Assembly (NCBI GenBank): GCA_941918925.1 | Contig: OW799236.1 | Coordinates: 105,788,562 to 105,852,561 of the forward strand | Length of the DNA stretch: 64,000 bases | Direction: 5' to 3' | From: Phyto melanocephala | Lineage: Eukaryota > Arthropoda > Insecta > Diptera > Rhinophoridae | Shown: positions 22,808 to 35,000 of the stretch, in pieces | How positions within the stretch are numbered: the stretch's first letter is position 1 | How the letters are laid out: each line of letters opens with the position of its first letter | Notes under the pieces: generated by a model | What the model saw: the letters and a program-made list of their open reading frames with translations, nothing else | Database searches by the model: none | What the model was told of the DNA's origin: nothing | Program-made: the position numbers and the translations under genes

Positions 22808-24239
22808 GATTTAATAACTAGGTCTAGTTCCCTAAACTCGAAAATGGGTCAATCAAGCCAGTGGCTAATGACGAAATATTAAAGTCTTACCAAACACTAG
22901 ACAACAGTGTTTTAAAATAATCATAGAACTGTATATTGGACAAATTATTTCCTATTTTAAGTTAAGTTTTTTTTTTTTATTTGGTATTTTTCACCAGTTA
23001 CTGCTATTTTTGACGTCTGGCAATCTTTCAATATTCATAATTTTATATATGAGCTTTTTGTCATCACACAGCTTAGTATATATACTAGGGTGCTCGATTC
23101 GGTTTTACAACCGGTGGAAAATCTGTTTTTTTTACTCTCAGCCGGCGGTTTTTTCCAAATGTTAATTTTTAGAATGTCGAATACACTGGTTTTTATACTC
23201 ACAGAAGCCGGTTTTTTTTTCATTTTTAGTTTTATGTTCTTTTATCTTTGTAAACCAAACGTACCATACTTAATTTTTTACTCAAAAAATTTCCAAAAAT
23301 CAGAAAATTTATAAAACACTCTTCCATAATATTGTAAGAAATTTATTTGTTGTTTTAAAAACAAATGCAAAATAAGAAAAATAATAAGGCTTAAATATTA
23401 TTTGTTTTTAATGAAGAGCAGGTATTTTAAACGTTGTTGCGCTTATAGTTTGCTGTGATAATCAGCTGTTCAGTTAAGTTTTTTGACCAAATTAAGGCAT
23501 TCGTTTATGAGCATTATTACACTGAGAGTCGTACCAGATATTTTTTTAATCAAAATGTTTCATGAGAGAAATATTACCAGATGCTGTGCGAATTTTCTAA
23601 TTACAAATATTTCCCTTATTCTGCATAGATTAATTCGAATGTAAGTAGTCGTCAAGATCGACTAGACTATTGAGTGTTGTCATACATATAAATTTAAAAC
23701 TAGTTTTTAATTATTTTCTACCATATTTTTAGATATTAATTTTTATATATTTCTCTTTTATTTTCAGGTAAGTCGCAAGTTCTTTTTTTAAATGTGTTTT
23801 GTATTTTCTACCATCATCATTTCTCAGTGTATGTAAGTTGATTTTATAAAACAATATATATTTTAGTATAGCATTTCTTCATATGTAAAAAAGTTGTAAA
23901 TACACACACACATATACATAACATACATATTTTTTTAAAACCTATTTTCGATTTACATAAGGTAGTAAGTTCTAAAAACAATTCACCACACAAACTGTAC
24001 TATTATGTAAAAAATGTTATTTTTTTTTCATGAACAAATATCTCAAAATAAAACTAAATCATGTTTTTACACAAAAAGTTTTATTTAAATTTAATGATTT
24101 TGAATGAAATTTAATAATCTATTACACAATTAGATCTTTATTCAATAAAACACGTCTATGATCTCTTTTCTTTTTTTTTAATTTTTTGCATAATTAACAA
24201 AAAGTTTTCCCATATTCCATAAAAAAATTAAAAATGTTT
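22808..24239. other. non-coding stretch, no gene seen
   Basis: No supported gene. GCCGG-containing words at 23100-23215 occur on both strands, giving paired frames there, and look like a small inverted repeat (AACCGGTGGAAAATC near 23108; GCCGGCGGTTTTTTCC near 23142). Confidence 0.4.
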
Positions 24240-25020
24240 TTTTAATAAAAAAAATTGCCAATATGTTTTTAGTGATATAAATTTCTTAATATATTTTGAT
24301 CGATAGCATATTTGCAATATTTTTTTTATGATCGAAAAATTTGCAATTAATTTTTATAAGCAAAAAATATTCGATGTTTTTTTAATATATATATTTTTTC
24401 AAAGTTTTTTAATAAATAAAAACATTTTTGATTTTTTGTTAGTAATAAATTTACAATATTTTTCATTTAAAAATGTATTTTTATTATTACAAAATTTCAT
24501 ATTTTTTATTAATAGAAAATTTTATATTTTTTATTAATAAAAAAATTTACATTCCTTTTGTTATTAGAAAAAATTTTAAAATATTTATTTATATAATTCA
24601 GTATTTTTATACATATATGTATTCCATTTGCAATTTTTTTTTTAATTTAATTAAAAAAATTTTTTTTAAATTTTTAGTTAATAAAGTGATTTATTATTAT
24701 TGAAAAGCGTTTTCTAATAACAAATTTTATTTTTTTTAATAACCATTTTTCACTATTTTCTTTGATAACAAAAGCTTGCATCAAATTTTTTATAAGAAAT
24801 TCTTTAAATTAAAAAAATATTTTCATTTTTGAAAAGAACTTTTTAACAAATATTCTTTAAAAAAAAATTTCCAAGAATTATTTTCGTTTGGGTAGAAAAT
24901 ATGAAAAAATTTCAATTAAGTCTAAAATTTTTCTTATCAATAAAAATATTTAATATTCTCTTTAGTAAAATAAATATTTTTTTTTTAATTTTTTAAATTT
25001 ATTTTTTTTTTTTTTTGAGC
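24240..25020. repeat. very AT-rich degenerate repeat region
   Basis: The sequence consists of irregular AAAATTTT-type words with spacings near 30 bp (such as TTTTTTATTAATAGAAAATT). It resembles a decayed AT-rich minisatellite. The Phe/Ile/Lys-rich frames at 24328-24703 are artefacts of it. Confidence 0.5.
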
Positions 25021-25296
25021 AATTTTCTTTTACGTATAATTTTCGATAAACTTTGGTTTATCTTGTTATATTCTTTCTCTTTTTAAATATTTTTCTTTCT
25101 CATAAATTAATTTATAGAAAAGTTTTAACATTTTATTTTCATTGTAATGGGTTTTCTGTGTTTGTGCTAATGCGCTTTACCACCTTTATGTAAACCAATA
25201 GATTTTTAATAACATTCAAAGACGAATAAGATCCATCTGTCTGTCTTTTCATGTGTTCCCAGACTGCAATTTCTTTAATAAAAGAAAATATTCAAT

Positions 25297-26420
25297 ATAT
25301 ATATACCCACCACCAAAATAAATGTGTAGGTGTATATTAATTTTGTCATTTCGTTTGTAACACATCGAAATATCTATTTATTGAGTCCTATTTTCAAAAC
25401 ACGATAAGGCTCAAACAGACGGACGGACATAGCTAAATCGTTTTAAAATGAAACCGGTATTTAAAAAAATGAAATTTTGGAAAAATCAATTTTTAGTACA
25501 TAGGAAATGTTAGTATTAAAACCAGCAAGTAGTAGTGAAATAGGAGGAGAGTTATAGCTTGCAATGCAGAAATAGGTCATAAAAAATGTCTGCTTAAATC
25601 CGTATATTACAGTGTCTTTTTTAGTCTATTCAAAATTTTAAACGTCATATAATTGACAAGCTGAAATTTTTGGAATAGCGGAAAATAAAAATTGTGACAC
25701 GCCCACTTTAACATCCACCTCCCATATAATGCTGCTTTCTTAAATTCACATAACATCTATATGGACAAAATTTTGTGAGAATAATGATCTCTGTGTTTAA
25801 ATATTTATGTAGTAATTATTATCAGAAATCACTTTGATGCGCCCACATTTAACAAATGGCATAATTTTCTATTAATGAAATTTAAAATCTCCTAAGTTGA
25901 AACATGTTAAAATTTTTCAATTTTATTTATTTATTTATTTAAATTGCAATCATTTTGAAAATGTTTCTTTTTGGTCAATTACATTATAATACTAGAAAAT
26001 GCAGGTGACAAGCCCACCTCCAGCACTTACCTTAAATTCATATAATTTAAAGAAAAAGATTTTGGAAACACAATGAACCCTTTAATGCTATATTGACGAT
26101 GAATTCATTAAAAGAAATTAATTTGACACGCCTACTTTAACGCCCAATTCTTCCAAAATCTATAATTAATAATATTTAAAAGCTCATAGAAGTAGAAGTA
26201 CGATGCTGATATTTTACAAGTACAGCTTTCTGGTCAATGTTACGCGTATTACAATACCAGAAAATATAACGATTTTTTTTAGTAATAATTTTTTTTATTG
26301 GTAATTATTTTGGAAGAATAAAAGACTCTAATATGCAGTACATAAGTTGAGTTCACTAGCAACAAATATTTTTTTATTCGCCTACTTGAGCGCCGTCTTT
26401 TTACATAATTTACTATTAAA
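25297..26420. repeat. diverged dispersed repeat with CACGCCCAC units
   Basis: The beginning carries ACCCACCACCAAAATAAATG, TGTCATTTCGTTTGTAACAC and CAGACGGACGGACATAGC, a lead typical of fly interspersed repeats related to HINEs. Downstream several diverged units contain GACACGCCCACTTTAAC followed by calls such as CTCCCATATAAT or CCAATTCTTCC (25690, 25840, 26010, 26125). No coding content. Its right part is interrupted by HINE copy F, and related sequence reappears in the F-G spacer. Confidence 0.55.
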
Positions 26421-27174
26421 CAAGTAAAAGCGCTATATTCGGCCGTGCCGAATCTTATATACCCTTCACAACGTGTAGTCATGCAATAACAGTAAATTCA
26501 CGTATGTATGTTAAAAAAAACAAAAAAAAAATAAAAAATAAAAAAAAAATTTAAAAAAAAAAAATTTAAAAAAAAAATTTAAAAAAAAAAAATTATTATA
26601 TACATATATAATATATATAAAACAAAAAAAAAATAAAAAAAAAATAAAAAAAAATAATAATAAAAATATATATAATATATTAAATAAAAAATAAAAAAAA
26701 AATAAAAAAAAATTAAAAAAAAAAATTTTAAAAAAATTTAAAAAAAAATTTTTTTGCCTCAGCTGGGATTCGATGCCACGTTTTCTCTAACCAGTATACA
26801 CGTTTGTATGTATGTATGTTGTTGTTGTAATGTTGTTTTTATGAAAAGAAAATCGAGGTGGTCGTGGGTTTTTGCTCATATCTCAGTTGTTTATGTACCG
26901 ATGTTTCTGATTTTCAATACCGATCTACTCCCGAATATTTCTGATATTTTAATACCTTACCCGGGTCCAACCTATGTCGGGGGGCTTCAAAAAGTTGATT
27001 TCAACATACACACGGACAGACGGTCAGACGGACAGACGGTCAGGGCTTAATCGACTCCTCTATTCATAAGCTTTCAGAAAATATATACTTTATGGGGTCG
27101 GAAATGAAAATTGTAGAAATTTCACACGGAATGACAAACCTATATATACCCTTTTTCACTGTGTGAAGGGTATA
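26421..27174 (-). mobile_element. HINE/DINE-1-like element, copy F
   Basis: A full-length minus-oriented copy. The left end CAAGTAAAAGCGCTAT leads into the hairpin ATTCGGCCGTGCCGAAT, an A-rich centre (26510-26755), GGGATTCGATGCCACGTTTT, and the (GTCY)n tract ACAGACGGTCAGACGGACAG. The right end is CACTGTGTGAAGGGTATAA. It shares an identical 98-residue frame with copy C. Confidence 0.85.
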
Positions 27175-27257
27175 AAAACTTTAAAATCTCATAAAAGCTA
27201 CAGAATTATAAGTACGATACTGAGATTCGCAAAATTTAGATTTCTGGTCCATATTTT

Positions 27258-27940
27258 TATACCCTTCACACAGTGAAAAAGAGTATATATAGGTTTGTCA
27301 TTCCGTGTGAAATTTCTACAATTTTCATTTCCGACCCCATAAAGTATATATTTTCTGAAAGCTTATGAATAGGGAAGTCGATTAAGCTTTGTCAGTCTGT
27401 CTGTCCGTGTGTATGTTGAAATCAACTTTTTGAAGCCCCCCGACATAGGTTGGACCCGGGTAAGCTATTAAAATATCAGAAATATTCGGGAGTAGATCGG
27501 TATTGAAAATCAGAAACATCGGTACATAAACAACTGAGATATGAGCAAGAACCCACGACCACCTCGATTTTTTTTTCACAAAAACAACATTACAACAACA
27601 ACATACATACATACAAACGTGTATACTGATTAGAGTAACCGTGACATCGAATCCCAGCTGAGCCAAAAAAAAAATTTTTTATATTGTTTTGTTTTATATT
27701 TATTATTTATATTAATTATTTTTTTTTTAATTTTTTTTTTAATATTTTTTTTATTTTTTTTTTAACATACATACGTGAATTTATAATTTTACAATGGGAT
27801 GTTCATATATATGTATGTTTTTATATGTAGGTACGTATTTCATATGGGATGAATGGTGATACAAACTACTTTTATTGCATGACTACACGTTGTGAAGGGT
27901 ATATAAGATTCGGCACGGCCGAATATAGCACTCTTACTTG
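27258..27940 (+). mobile_element. HINE/DINE-1-like element, copy G, head-to-head with F
   Basis: A plus-oriented copy. The left end TATACCCTTCACACAGTG is only 83 bp from the matching end of copy F, so F and G form a large inverted repeat. The right end has the intact hairpin ATTCGGCACGGCCGAAT and ATAGCACTCTTACTTG before TTTT. The T-rich centre (27665-27765) is shorter than in F. The minus frame 27382-27666 is the family frame, 94 residues here. Confidence 0.85.
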
Positions 27941-30119
27941 TTTTAATTTTAATTTCTTTTTATTAGTAAATTTTCTTAAATTTCTTCAACTTCTAACCTC
28001 ATTTATTGTTTAAAAATTCTATTTAAAATTTTTTCGCAAAGTATCCTTTTTTATTTCTCAAAAATATCTGTTTTATAACATCTTTTACATTCAAAATATC
28101 TGCATTGTAAACAAAAATTAAAGGCATTTATTTTTGGCAACGAATTACTAAGTATGCAAAACAAAACCTCAGATGTTAATCAGATTGTTTTGTTGTGTCA
28201 TTTGCTAAACAAAAAACTGAAGAAAAAAAAATGTTTAAACTCCAAGGCATTGAAGTATAAATAAACATTGTATTATGATAATGGGGATTACAATTGTTGT
28301 TTGTTATTGCTACTACTACAGCTATTGCTGTTGGCTGCGACATGCAACACAAATCCCGGCAGTTCTGACTATTTACTGTGGCGTAAAAATTTAAACGTAA
28401 TATACGAACTGCAAATACATATTTTCAAATAATATTAAATATTAGTTCAAATAATATTTATTTTATACAATCCTAATAGTTAAGTAATGAAACTATCTTT
28501 AGTAAAATATAAGAAACTCTTGCTTATGAGTAGTCAAGTAATTAATTTAACAACACAAATTTTTAAACCATTTTTTAAATTTTGATAATTTTTTTTTAAT
28601 AAAAACTGGCGTACTCATAAAAATGATTAAACATTTAGAAGGGGATTAAATTTTGTATTTTATTGAACTTTTCTGTTTAAACTAATATTTAAATTTTTAA
28701 TCAGGCTTGAGTTCATATTAACATTCTTATTGTTACAAAGAATTTTTTTTTAATTGTGATAAATGAAGGAATAATCTTAAAATATATATTTTAACCGACA
28801 CTAGCCGAGTGGAATGCATTTTCGAAACCAGCTACGATTTCATCATCAGCACTCTTTGGTCGATGGTTACATAAAATTGTTTATGAAACTGTTTTTTTTT
28901 TTTTTTGATGAAAATTTGATTTATAAATCTCTAATAAAGCTGTTTTAATATTTATGAAATGGACCGTAAGACTTAAATTGAAAAAAAAAATAATAAAATA
29001 AAAAAATAATAATTACTGACTACTTTGTAGATTACTTGGGAACAGAGAATGGAAAATTATTAATAATAATTTTTAAGTAATAAACCTCTTTTTATTATTA
29101 ATTAAGAAAATCAAATTAAATTTTTTTTTCATCATAAAAACTGCTGGCCAATTTTATTTGCTGCCACTTCGGCCGCATGTATGTTGTTTTTGCCAGTTTT
29201 TATGCTGTTGTTTATTGGGTTGTGTGTCAGTTATGCATCCGCCAGAAAATTATTTTGCCAACAACAAGACAAAACTCGAAGCAAACAAAGAAAAAACTAT
29301 TGTGTTGCCATCATCCAACATCAACAGAAATAATAATAAAAATAATAATGTGAAGTTTTTTTTATATTTTTTCCAATGAATATGGTTTGTTGGTTGCTAC
29401 TGCTGCCACTGCTTCGAAACGGCTTTCGCAGCAACAGTTTATTTACACGTGATGCAAATATGTATGTAATTGCTGTAGTAGCTCCATTCACCTAAATTTT
29501 GTTTTGCACATTCGTTGAATGAAATATACCCTTTAAAATAAGCCTCAATTTAAACTCTAACGAAAAAGTTTCGTTTATTTGAAAGACTTGTGTGTGTTTA
29601 TTTTTTTGTTACTGGGATTTTGTTTTTTCAAACTTTATTTAAATAATAAAAAGTAAAAAAATAACATTCATTTCCTTGAAATTTTATTTACAATTATTGT
29701 TAACAATTTTACAATGTTTTTGTTGGTAATTTTGTTGGAAAAATCATGAAAATAAAGGCAATAAGAAGAAAAAGTAAGAGTTTTTTGTTAAGGTTTTTAA
29801 CGAATTGTTAAAGCGGTATTATAAGTTAATATTAATAAAAGATCTATTATAGATTCCTCAACAATTTAAGTGATACATTTTAAATAAAAATTATGTCCAA
29901 GTCTCAATTCGCTACTTTTAATATTTGCCATTTTAAAAATGGTAGAAGTGGTGTTAATACATGTGTATGACCAATACAAATTACTGTTTTGAGACCAAAA
30001 TTTTTTAAAATGTACTCAACATTTTTTTTTTGCACCATTTTTGGGGATCCCATAAAAATTTTATAAATTTTGTATTTATAAAAAACTCATTTGTTTTTAC
30101 AAACAACGACTTTATTCAA
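27941..30119. other. non-coding stretch with a less AT-rich core near 29.1-29.5 kb
   Basis: No gene is supported. ACCGACACTAGCCGAGTGGA at 28795-28815 marks a dispersed repeat shared with about 15858. The interval 29140-29520 is richer in C and G, with GCTGCCACT and CAACA words, and looks more like conserved fly regulatory DNA than transposon. The Cys-rich frame at 29158-29379 lacks a recognisable domain. Confidence 0.45.
29446..29459 (+). promoter_or_regulatory. CACGTG E-box abutting ATGCAAAT octamer
   Basis: CACGTG (29446-29451) is immediately followed by ATGCAAAT (29452-29459). These are textbook bHLH and POU-domain sites side by side inside the GC-richer island of an otherwise AT-rich region. 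Occupancy and function are inference. Confidence 0.3.
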
Positions 30120-30211
30120 TACTAGCTTACCCGGTGCACTTCGCTACACACAACAGGAAATTTGTATTGTGTTCTTCATATTTATACGTGCATAATTGTT
30201 TTATATAGATA

Positions 30212-30783
30212 AAGGGTGGTTAAATTTTAAGGGCCGGTCTTAATTTTGATTAAAACAAGTTATTTAGGTCATTTCTTTTTTACTATTATGATAATATTGG
30301 TATGGTTTCAATTATGTATGAAACAAAATATCGACCAAATGGCCACCGCGATCTCGGCGGCGGCACACCTCCATCCGATGGTCCAAATTTTCAATAACAA
30401 TGTTGATGTTTAATTGTTGGGCACGATGATGAGTCGAGGTTGATTGCTCTTTTGCCACGCTATCGCGAAAAACCGCAATGTTTTCCAATTCAACGAACTA
30501 AGACCTGCTTTGCTGAAATTTAAATATTTTTTACAATTCTCCCGATTGTGGACGAATTCGAACGATTATGTTGACCAAATAAATCACGAAGTGCACGAAA
30601 TGCATTTTGATTTGAACGTCCATTTTCATAATAAGCCTGAATAACTTTAACGCGTTGCTCGATTGTGTATCTTTCCACGGTTCGAATTGAGTTATTCTGA
30701 TATTGACAAATGTCACATGAAAAAAACTTAACGTTTAGGTGTGGTTCACATTCAACATCGACCCTTACAATTTCACCACCCTT
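30212..30783 (-). mobile_element. internally deleted Tc1/mariner-like element, 572 bp
   Basis: The imperfect terminal inverted repeats AAGGGTGGTTAAATTTTAAG and CTTACAATTTCACCACCCTT are about 28 bp long. They are bordered by TA on both sides (30210-30211 and 30784-30785). The interior encodes the N-terminal part of a transposase and then, after a junction, a few C-terminal residues. Confidence 0.8.
30340..30783 (-). pseudogene. Tc1/mariner-like transposase, N-terminal region fused to C-terminal tail by deletion
   Basis: The minus frame starting inside the right terminal repeat reads YTIEQRVKVIQAYYENGRS, then NAFRALRDLFGQHNR and TIGRIVKN. This is the helix-turn-helix DNA-binding start of this transposase type. 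After two stops the minus strand continues with FVELENIAVFRDSVAKEQST, then DHRMEVCRRRDRGGHL and VDILFHT before a stop. GGHLVDILFH is the usual C-terminal tail. The whole DDE catalytic core has therefore been removed. Small plus-strand frames here are shadows. Confidence 0.75.
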
Positions 30784-31257
30784 TATAATCAAATTTAAAC
30801 ATTTTTGCTATAACCATTCGTAAGCTATTGTATAATTGTGAAATAATGTATTTGCTTTTTAGGGGGAATAACACTACCTCTGCTCCGATAGCAACCATTT
30901 TTATGATGTAATAAGGAAATTGTCGCCAAAAATTGCTCGTACAAAGTTTCAACTAAATTTCATTAATACTTTCCTATATATGACATCAAATGTTTTTTTA
31001 TTTTAGGGGGATACCATGACCCCTACTCCGATCCTAACTATTTTTTTTTCGAATAAGTAAATTGTTATCAAAGGAACTTGTACAAAGTTTGAATTTAATA
31101 GCTGCTTTACTTCTCAAAAAATTTTTAAAGAAGGCGTTCAATTTGTAGGTGAGTTACCACGCCCACCTAAAATAAAAAAATATATATATAGCCTATGTCC
31201 GTTCGGAAGGTAGACTTAGAGCATTGGTAAACAAATTCTAAGAATTGAATAAGTTAT

Positions 31258-31617
31258 ACTGTATTGAACTAGAACACTCATGTACTAAACTAGAAAATTA
31301 GTGTACTGAAGTAGAACATCTGTGTATTGATGAATTATAACATTCAAGTACTGAACTAGAACATTAGTGTATTAAATAATAACATTTGTGTACTGAACTA
31401 GAACATTGTGTACTGAACTAGAACATTAATCTACTGAACTAGAACATTATTGTACTGAACTAGAACATTAGTGTACTGAACTAAAACATTGTGTACTGAA
31501 CTAGAACATTATTGTACTGAACTAGAACATTATTGTACTGAACTATTAAGTTCAAGTATTGAACGAGAACATTGCTGTATTGAACTAGAACATTACTGTA
31601 TTGAACTAGAACACTCT
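31258..31617. repeat. 21-bp minisatellite, about 17 copies
   Basis: Tandem units of the form GTACTGAACTAGAACATTAT, 20-21 bp long, run through the interval. The central copies (31390-31540) are nearly identical and the edge copies more diverged, the usual pattern for an array homogenised from its centre. Confidence 0.85.
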
Positions 31618-33925
31618 GGCCTCCTACGATTTCGTTAACATAGTACCCACTAAACGTCGATCTAAGAATAAAATATATACTATTTGTTTAGCGGTTTTTT
31701 GAAGAGTCAATTATTTCGTCACCAGTATCTACATCTATAAGAAACTAACCATTAGCATCTTTAGACGAACATCAAAATAATATACCATTTGTCGAATTGA
31801 AATAAGAAACAATCTCCAGTTCTTTGTTTGACACACTTTTACCATGGAAGGTAGACCTAAAGTATTGGTAAAAAATTCTAGAAATTGAATAAGTAATTTC
31901 GAAGAAAATTCGTAACATACAAACACACATTTAGTGTAGTTTTTTTTAATAACATTTGTTGTTACTATTTTCTTTCTCTTTTTTTTTTTGTTTGTGGAAT
32001 TTGGCAACAATTTACAATTGTTTAAGTGGTAAACGACAACACAAAAACATTTAATACCTGGAGTTAATAACAAACAAACAAAAAAATTGTTTACCAATTT
32101 TGTTTATCAACAAATTTAATCCAAATTTTTTTCCGCCAACAACATTAATAACAACAATACAGCGTTTGTTGCAAACATGTACCTCTAAAGCTGGTTTGGA
32201 GACCATGTTACAATGCCATTTTTGTAAAAAAAAGACAATTGTTTCACAGACACCAAAATTTACTTACTGAAATATTTATTGAAAAAAACTATATAAAAAT
32301 AAATCTATTTATTTGTTGAAAATTAAAAAAAAATAGACAAAAAATTAAAGAAAAATTGTTGCGGAAATTGTAAAAATTGGCAGTTAACAAGCGACGACAT
32401 TGTTTGAATGAACAACTAAAAATCGCCTTTTTTCCTAATTTTATTTTAAATTTTTGGTAGAAATCAACAAAGTGAATACAAAACATAACAAGTGTCATCG
32501 TGACAAACAGTTTGTTTTTTTTTTTGATAGATTAGTTGAAAAGTTTAAATTAATATTTATGGCTGTAACAACAATTTTCTTCAAGTGTCTTTAATAAGAT
32601 TTTTGTTTTTAATGAAAGTTGTGTCATGACATTGATAACAATTTGAAAAAAGACTTAAATAGAAGAAATTATTTATATTTTTTCATAAGGTATTAAAATT
32701 AAAATAATATAAGACTTTGTTGGTCACCACAAATAAATAGGCGTTAATTTGTGTGTCACAACAAACTTGCTTAACTGCAATTAAATGTCTTGTCATAAGT
32801 TTAATTGTCACAACAAATTAAAGCTTACAGCCATAAAATTTCATTGGTTGGCGAAATTTTAAAATGTAAATTGCTATAAAATAAAACAAAATTTCATATT
32901 TATGTTTGAATTTTTAAATACAACTTTTAGCATTTTTTTTGTTTCTCTTGCATTAAAATCCTCAAATCATTTAAGTGTTTTCTTTTTCTGTTTCTTTGAT
33001 ATATTTTTTTTTAAATACTCTACGAAGATTAATTAATGTAACTCTGAGTTTCCCTACCATTTTTTCTCAAAATAAATTTTAATACTTTAACAAACATTTT
33101 CTACAAAAAAAAATAAGAAAACTTAAAGAATTAAAAAAAATATTCTACTAATATTTAGTTAAATAACATTGTAACAATTTATTGTATAAAGTTTATGTTA
33201 CGAATTAAAAAAAAAGATAAGGATTTTTAATGCTAAATTTCCATAAAATGAAAAATAACTAAATATTTGATTATAAAAAGTTTAGCTTTGAAACGAAATT
33301 TTATCGTAAATTTTCAAAAACTTTTCGTACATATTTCATGCAGAAAATTTATTGTACATTTTTCTTTTATAAAAAATTTATCGTAATTTTGCTGTGAAGC
33401 AAAATTTTTACCATTCAAAAATGTTTGGTATAGTTAAAGAAAACTTATCGTAAATTATAAAAAAATAAAAATTTTTCCAATCAAAGGGAACATTAGAAAT
33501 CGAATATTAATATTATAATATAAACCTAAGATTTATCGCTCATATACCAATAATCGATAATTTAGCGCTTCCCAGCAAAAACTCTCTTTACAAAATAATG
33601 AGTTGAAAGTACTAGAAAAAGTTCTTCACTAAAAATTTTGCATCTAAACCCATTATTTCAACACGGCGATGTCTTTGAAGGCAAGTACTACCACGTTCGC
33701 TTACAAATAGGGACTTAAATAAGAACTTACCCCCCCTGCCTTACAAATAGGGACTTTAATAAGTACTTACTTCTGCAGCAAAAAATAAGTACTGGATTTT
33801 AATAACCTAAAGAACCCAATAATATTCTGGACTTACAGAAGTCGTTCGTTTGTTTGAAGGACAAAAATTCGGTTTGATTACTCTACGATACGTTAATTTG
33901 AAATTTAAAAGTCAGTGGAGCTTTA
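31618..33925. other. non-coding stretch, no gene seen
   Basis: No supported gene. 31950-32260 contains many ACAAC/GTTGTT words of the type seen in fly introns. From about 33240 the motif ATCGTAAATTTT begins to occur at irregular spacing. The minus frames 31735-32097 and 32289-32498 show no known motif. Confidence 0.45.
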
Positions 33926-34438
33926 CTACACCATTTTTCATTGAAATTGAGTGAAATCCAAATGAAATTGAGAAAATTCCAATTGAAATTGAGAATTTCA
34001 ATTTGAAATTGAGAAAATTCTAAATGAAATTAAGAAAATTGAGAAAATTCCAAGTGAAAATGAGAATTTCGAATTGTAATTGCGAAAATTCCAAATAAAA
34101 ATGAGAATTTCAAATTGAAATTGGGAAAAAATATATACATAAGTATGTATTTAAAAACCAAGAAACTTTTTTTTATAAATATGAAAAATATATGTAATGT
34201 ATATCATATGTTATTCTAATGGACAGTCGTAGAGGTTCGTTTAGAGCTGACACCGCAAATGAGTTGGTCTTGATAGGTGGGAAGAGTTTCGCAATAACAA
34301 TTTGACATTCTCATTTTCATTCGGCATTTTCTCAATTTCAAATTGAAATTCTTAATTTCATTTGGAATTTTCTCAATTTCAAATTGAAATTCTCAATTTC
34401 AATTGGAATTTCCTCAATTTCAATGAAAAATTGTGTAG
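33926..34438. mobile_element. foldback-type element with tandem-repeat arms, 513 bp
   Basis: The outer ends CTACACCATTTTTCATTGAA and TTCAATGAAAAATTGTGTAG are inverted repeats. Each arm is built of tandem units about 18 bp long of the form AAATTGAGAAAATTCCAA (left) or its complement (right). A unique central part (about 34130-34300) separates the arms. This matches the architecture of Drosophila FB foldback elements. No target duplication is visible and no coding content was seen. Confidence 0.65.
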
Positions 34439-34844
34439 TCATTACTTTTTTAATGAAATGCTTTGCGTATATTGTCAAAATCGTTATTACTTATACCCAT
34501 AGTTTGTTCAACTAAATGAGAATTTTAAAAAGTTATGTATTTGAATGGCTTTTAGCAAATTTCGCAATAAGATATCGTATGTTGTGTGTATCTAAGCAAA
34601 TGTTTAAAAATAATTACCTACGTATCACATTATAAATCAAGCCATTACTAACATACTTCTTAGTAAGACAGACAATATGTAAGTCATTAAAAAGTATGTT
34701 GTTTAGTAACAGCAAGATATTACCTAGTTTTTGCTGGGCTATTTACCATTAATCAAGATTTATTGTAATGTGTTATCAGGAAAAAATTTAGTAAATAATA
34801 TTTTTAAATAAAAAAAAAAAATTTAATAAATCGTAAATTTTTCC

Positions 34845-35000
34845 TATATCGTAAAATGTTCAAATATCGTAAATTTTCACATATCGTAAATTTTTATATA
34901 TCGTAAATTTTTATATATCGTAAATTTTTATATACTGTAAATTGTTCGTTTAACCTGAATTGTTCATATATCGTAGATTTTCAATTTATCGTAAATTTTT
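34845..35000. repeat. short tandem array of ATCGTAAATTTTTATAT
   Basis: Seven or eight units, 17-21 bp apart, share ATCGTAAATTTT. The same core words are spread irregularly through 33240-36050 and form the regular array at 39240-40445. Confidence 0.65.

Larger units (their letters stand above)
30120..31200. repeat. dispersed repeat interrupted by a mariner-like element
   Basis: The left edge reads CTAGCTTACCCGGTGCACTT, a sequence class found at the edges of fly interspersed repeats (compare the CCGGGTCAGCTAGT edge near 42767). The right part has two diverged tandem units containing TTTTAGGGGGA-TA followed by CCTCTGCTCCGAT or CCCCTACTCCGAT. It ends in TACCACGCCCACC. Family unassigned. Confidence 0.55.

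Noticed and set aside
27924..27940. HINE 3' end as a canonical Helitron terminus
   Set aside because: The hairpin is followed by CTTG, not CTRR; the subterminal inverted repeats and T-run fit the Helentron/DINE-1 type better.
29158..29379. 73-residue Cys-rich frame as a small gene
   Set aside because: No signal of a domain; ends in Asn/Lys simple sequence. Open chance frame in a less AT-rich island.
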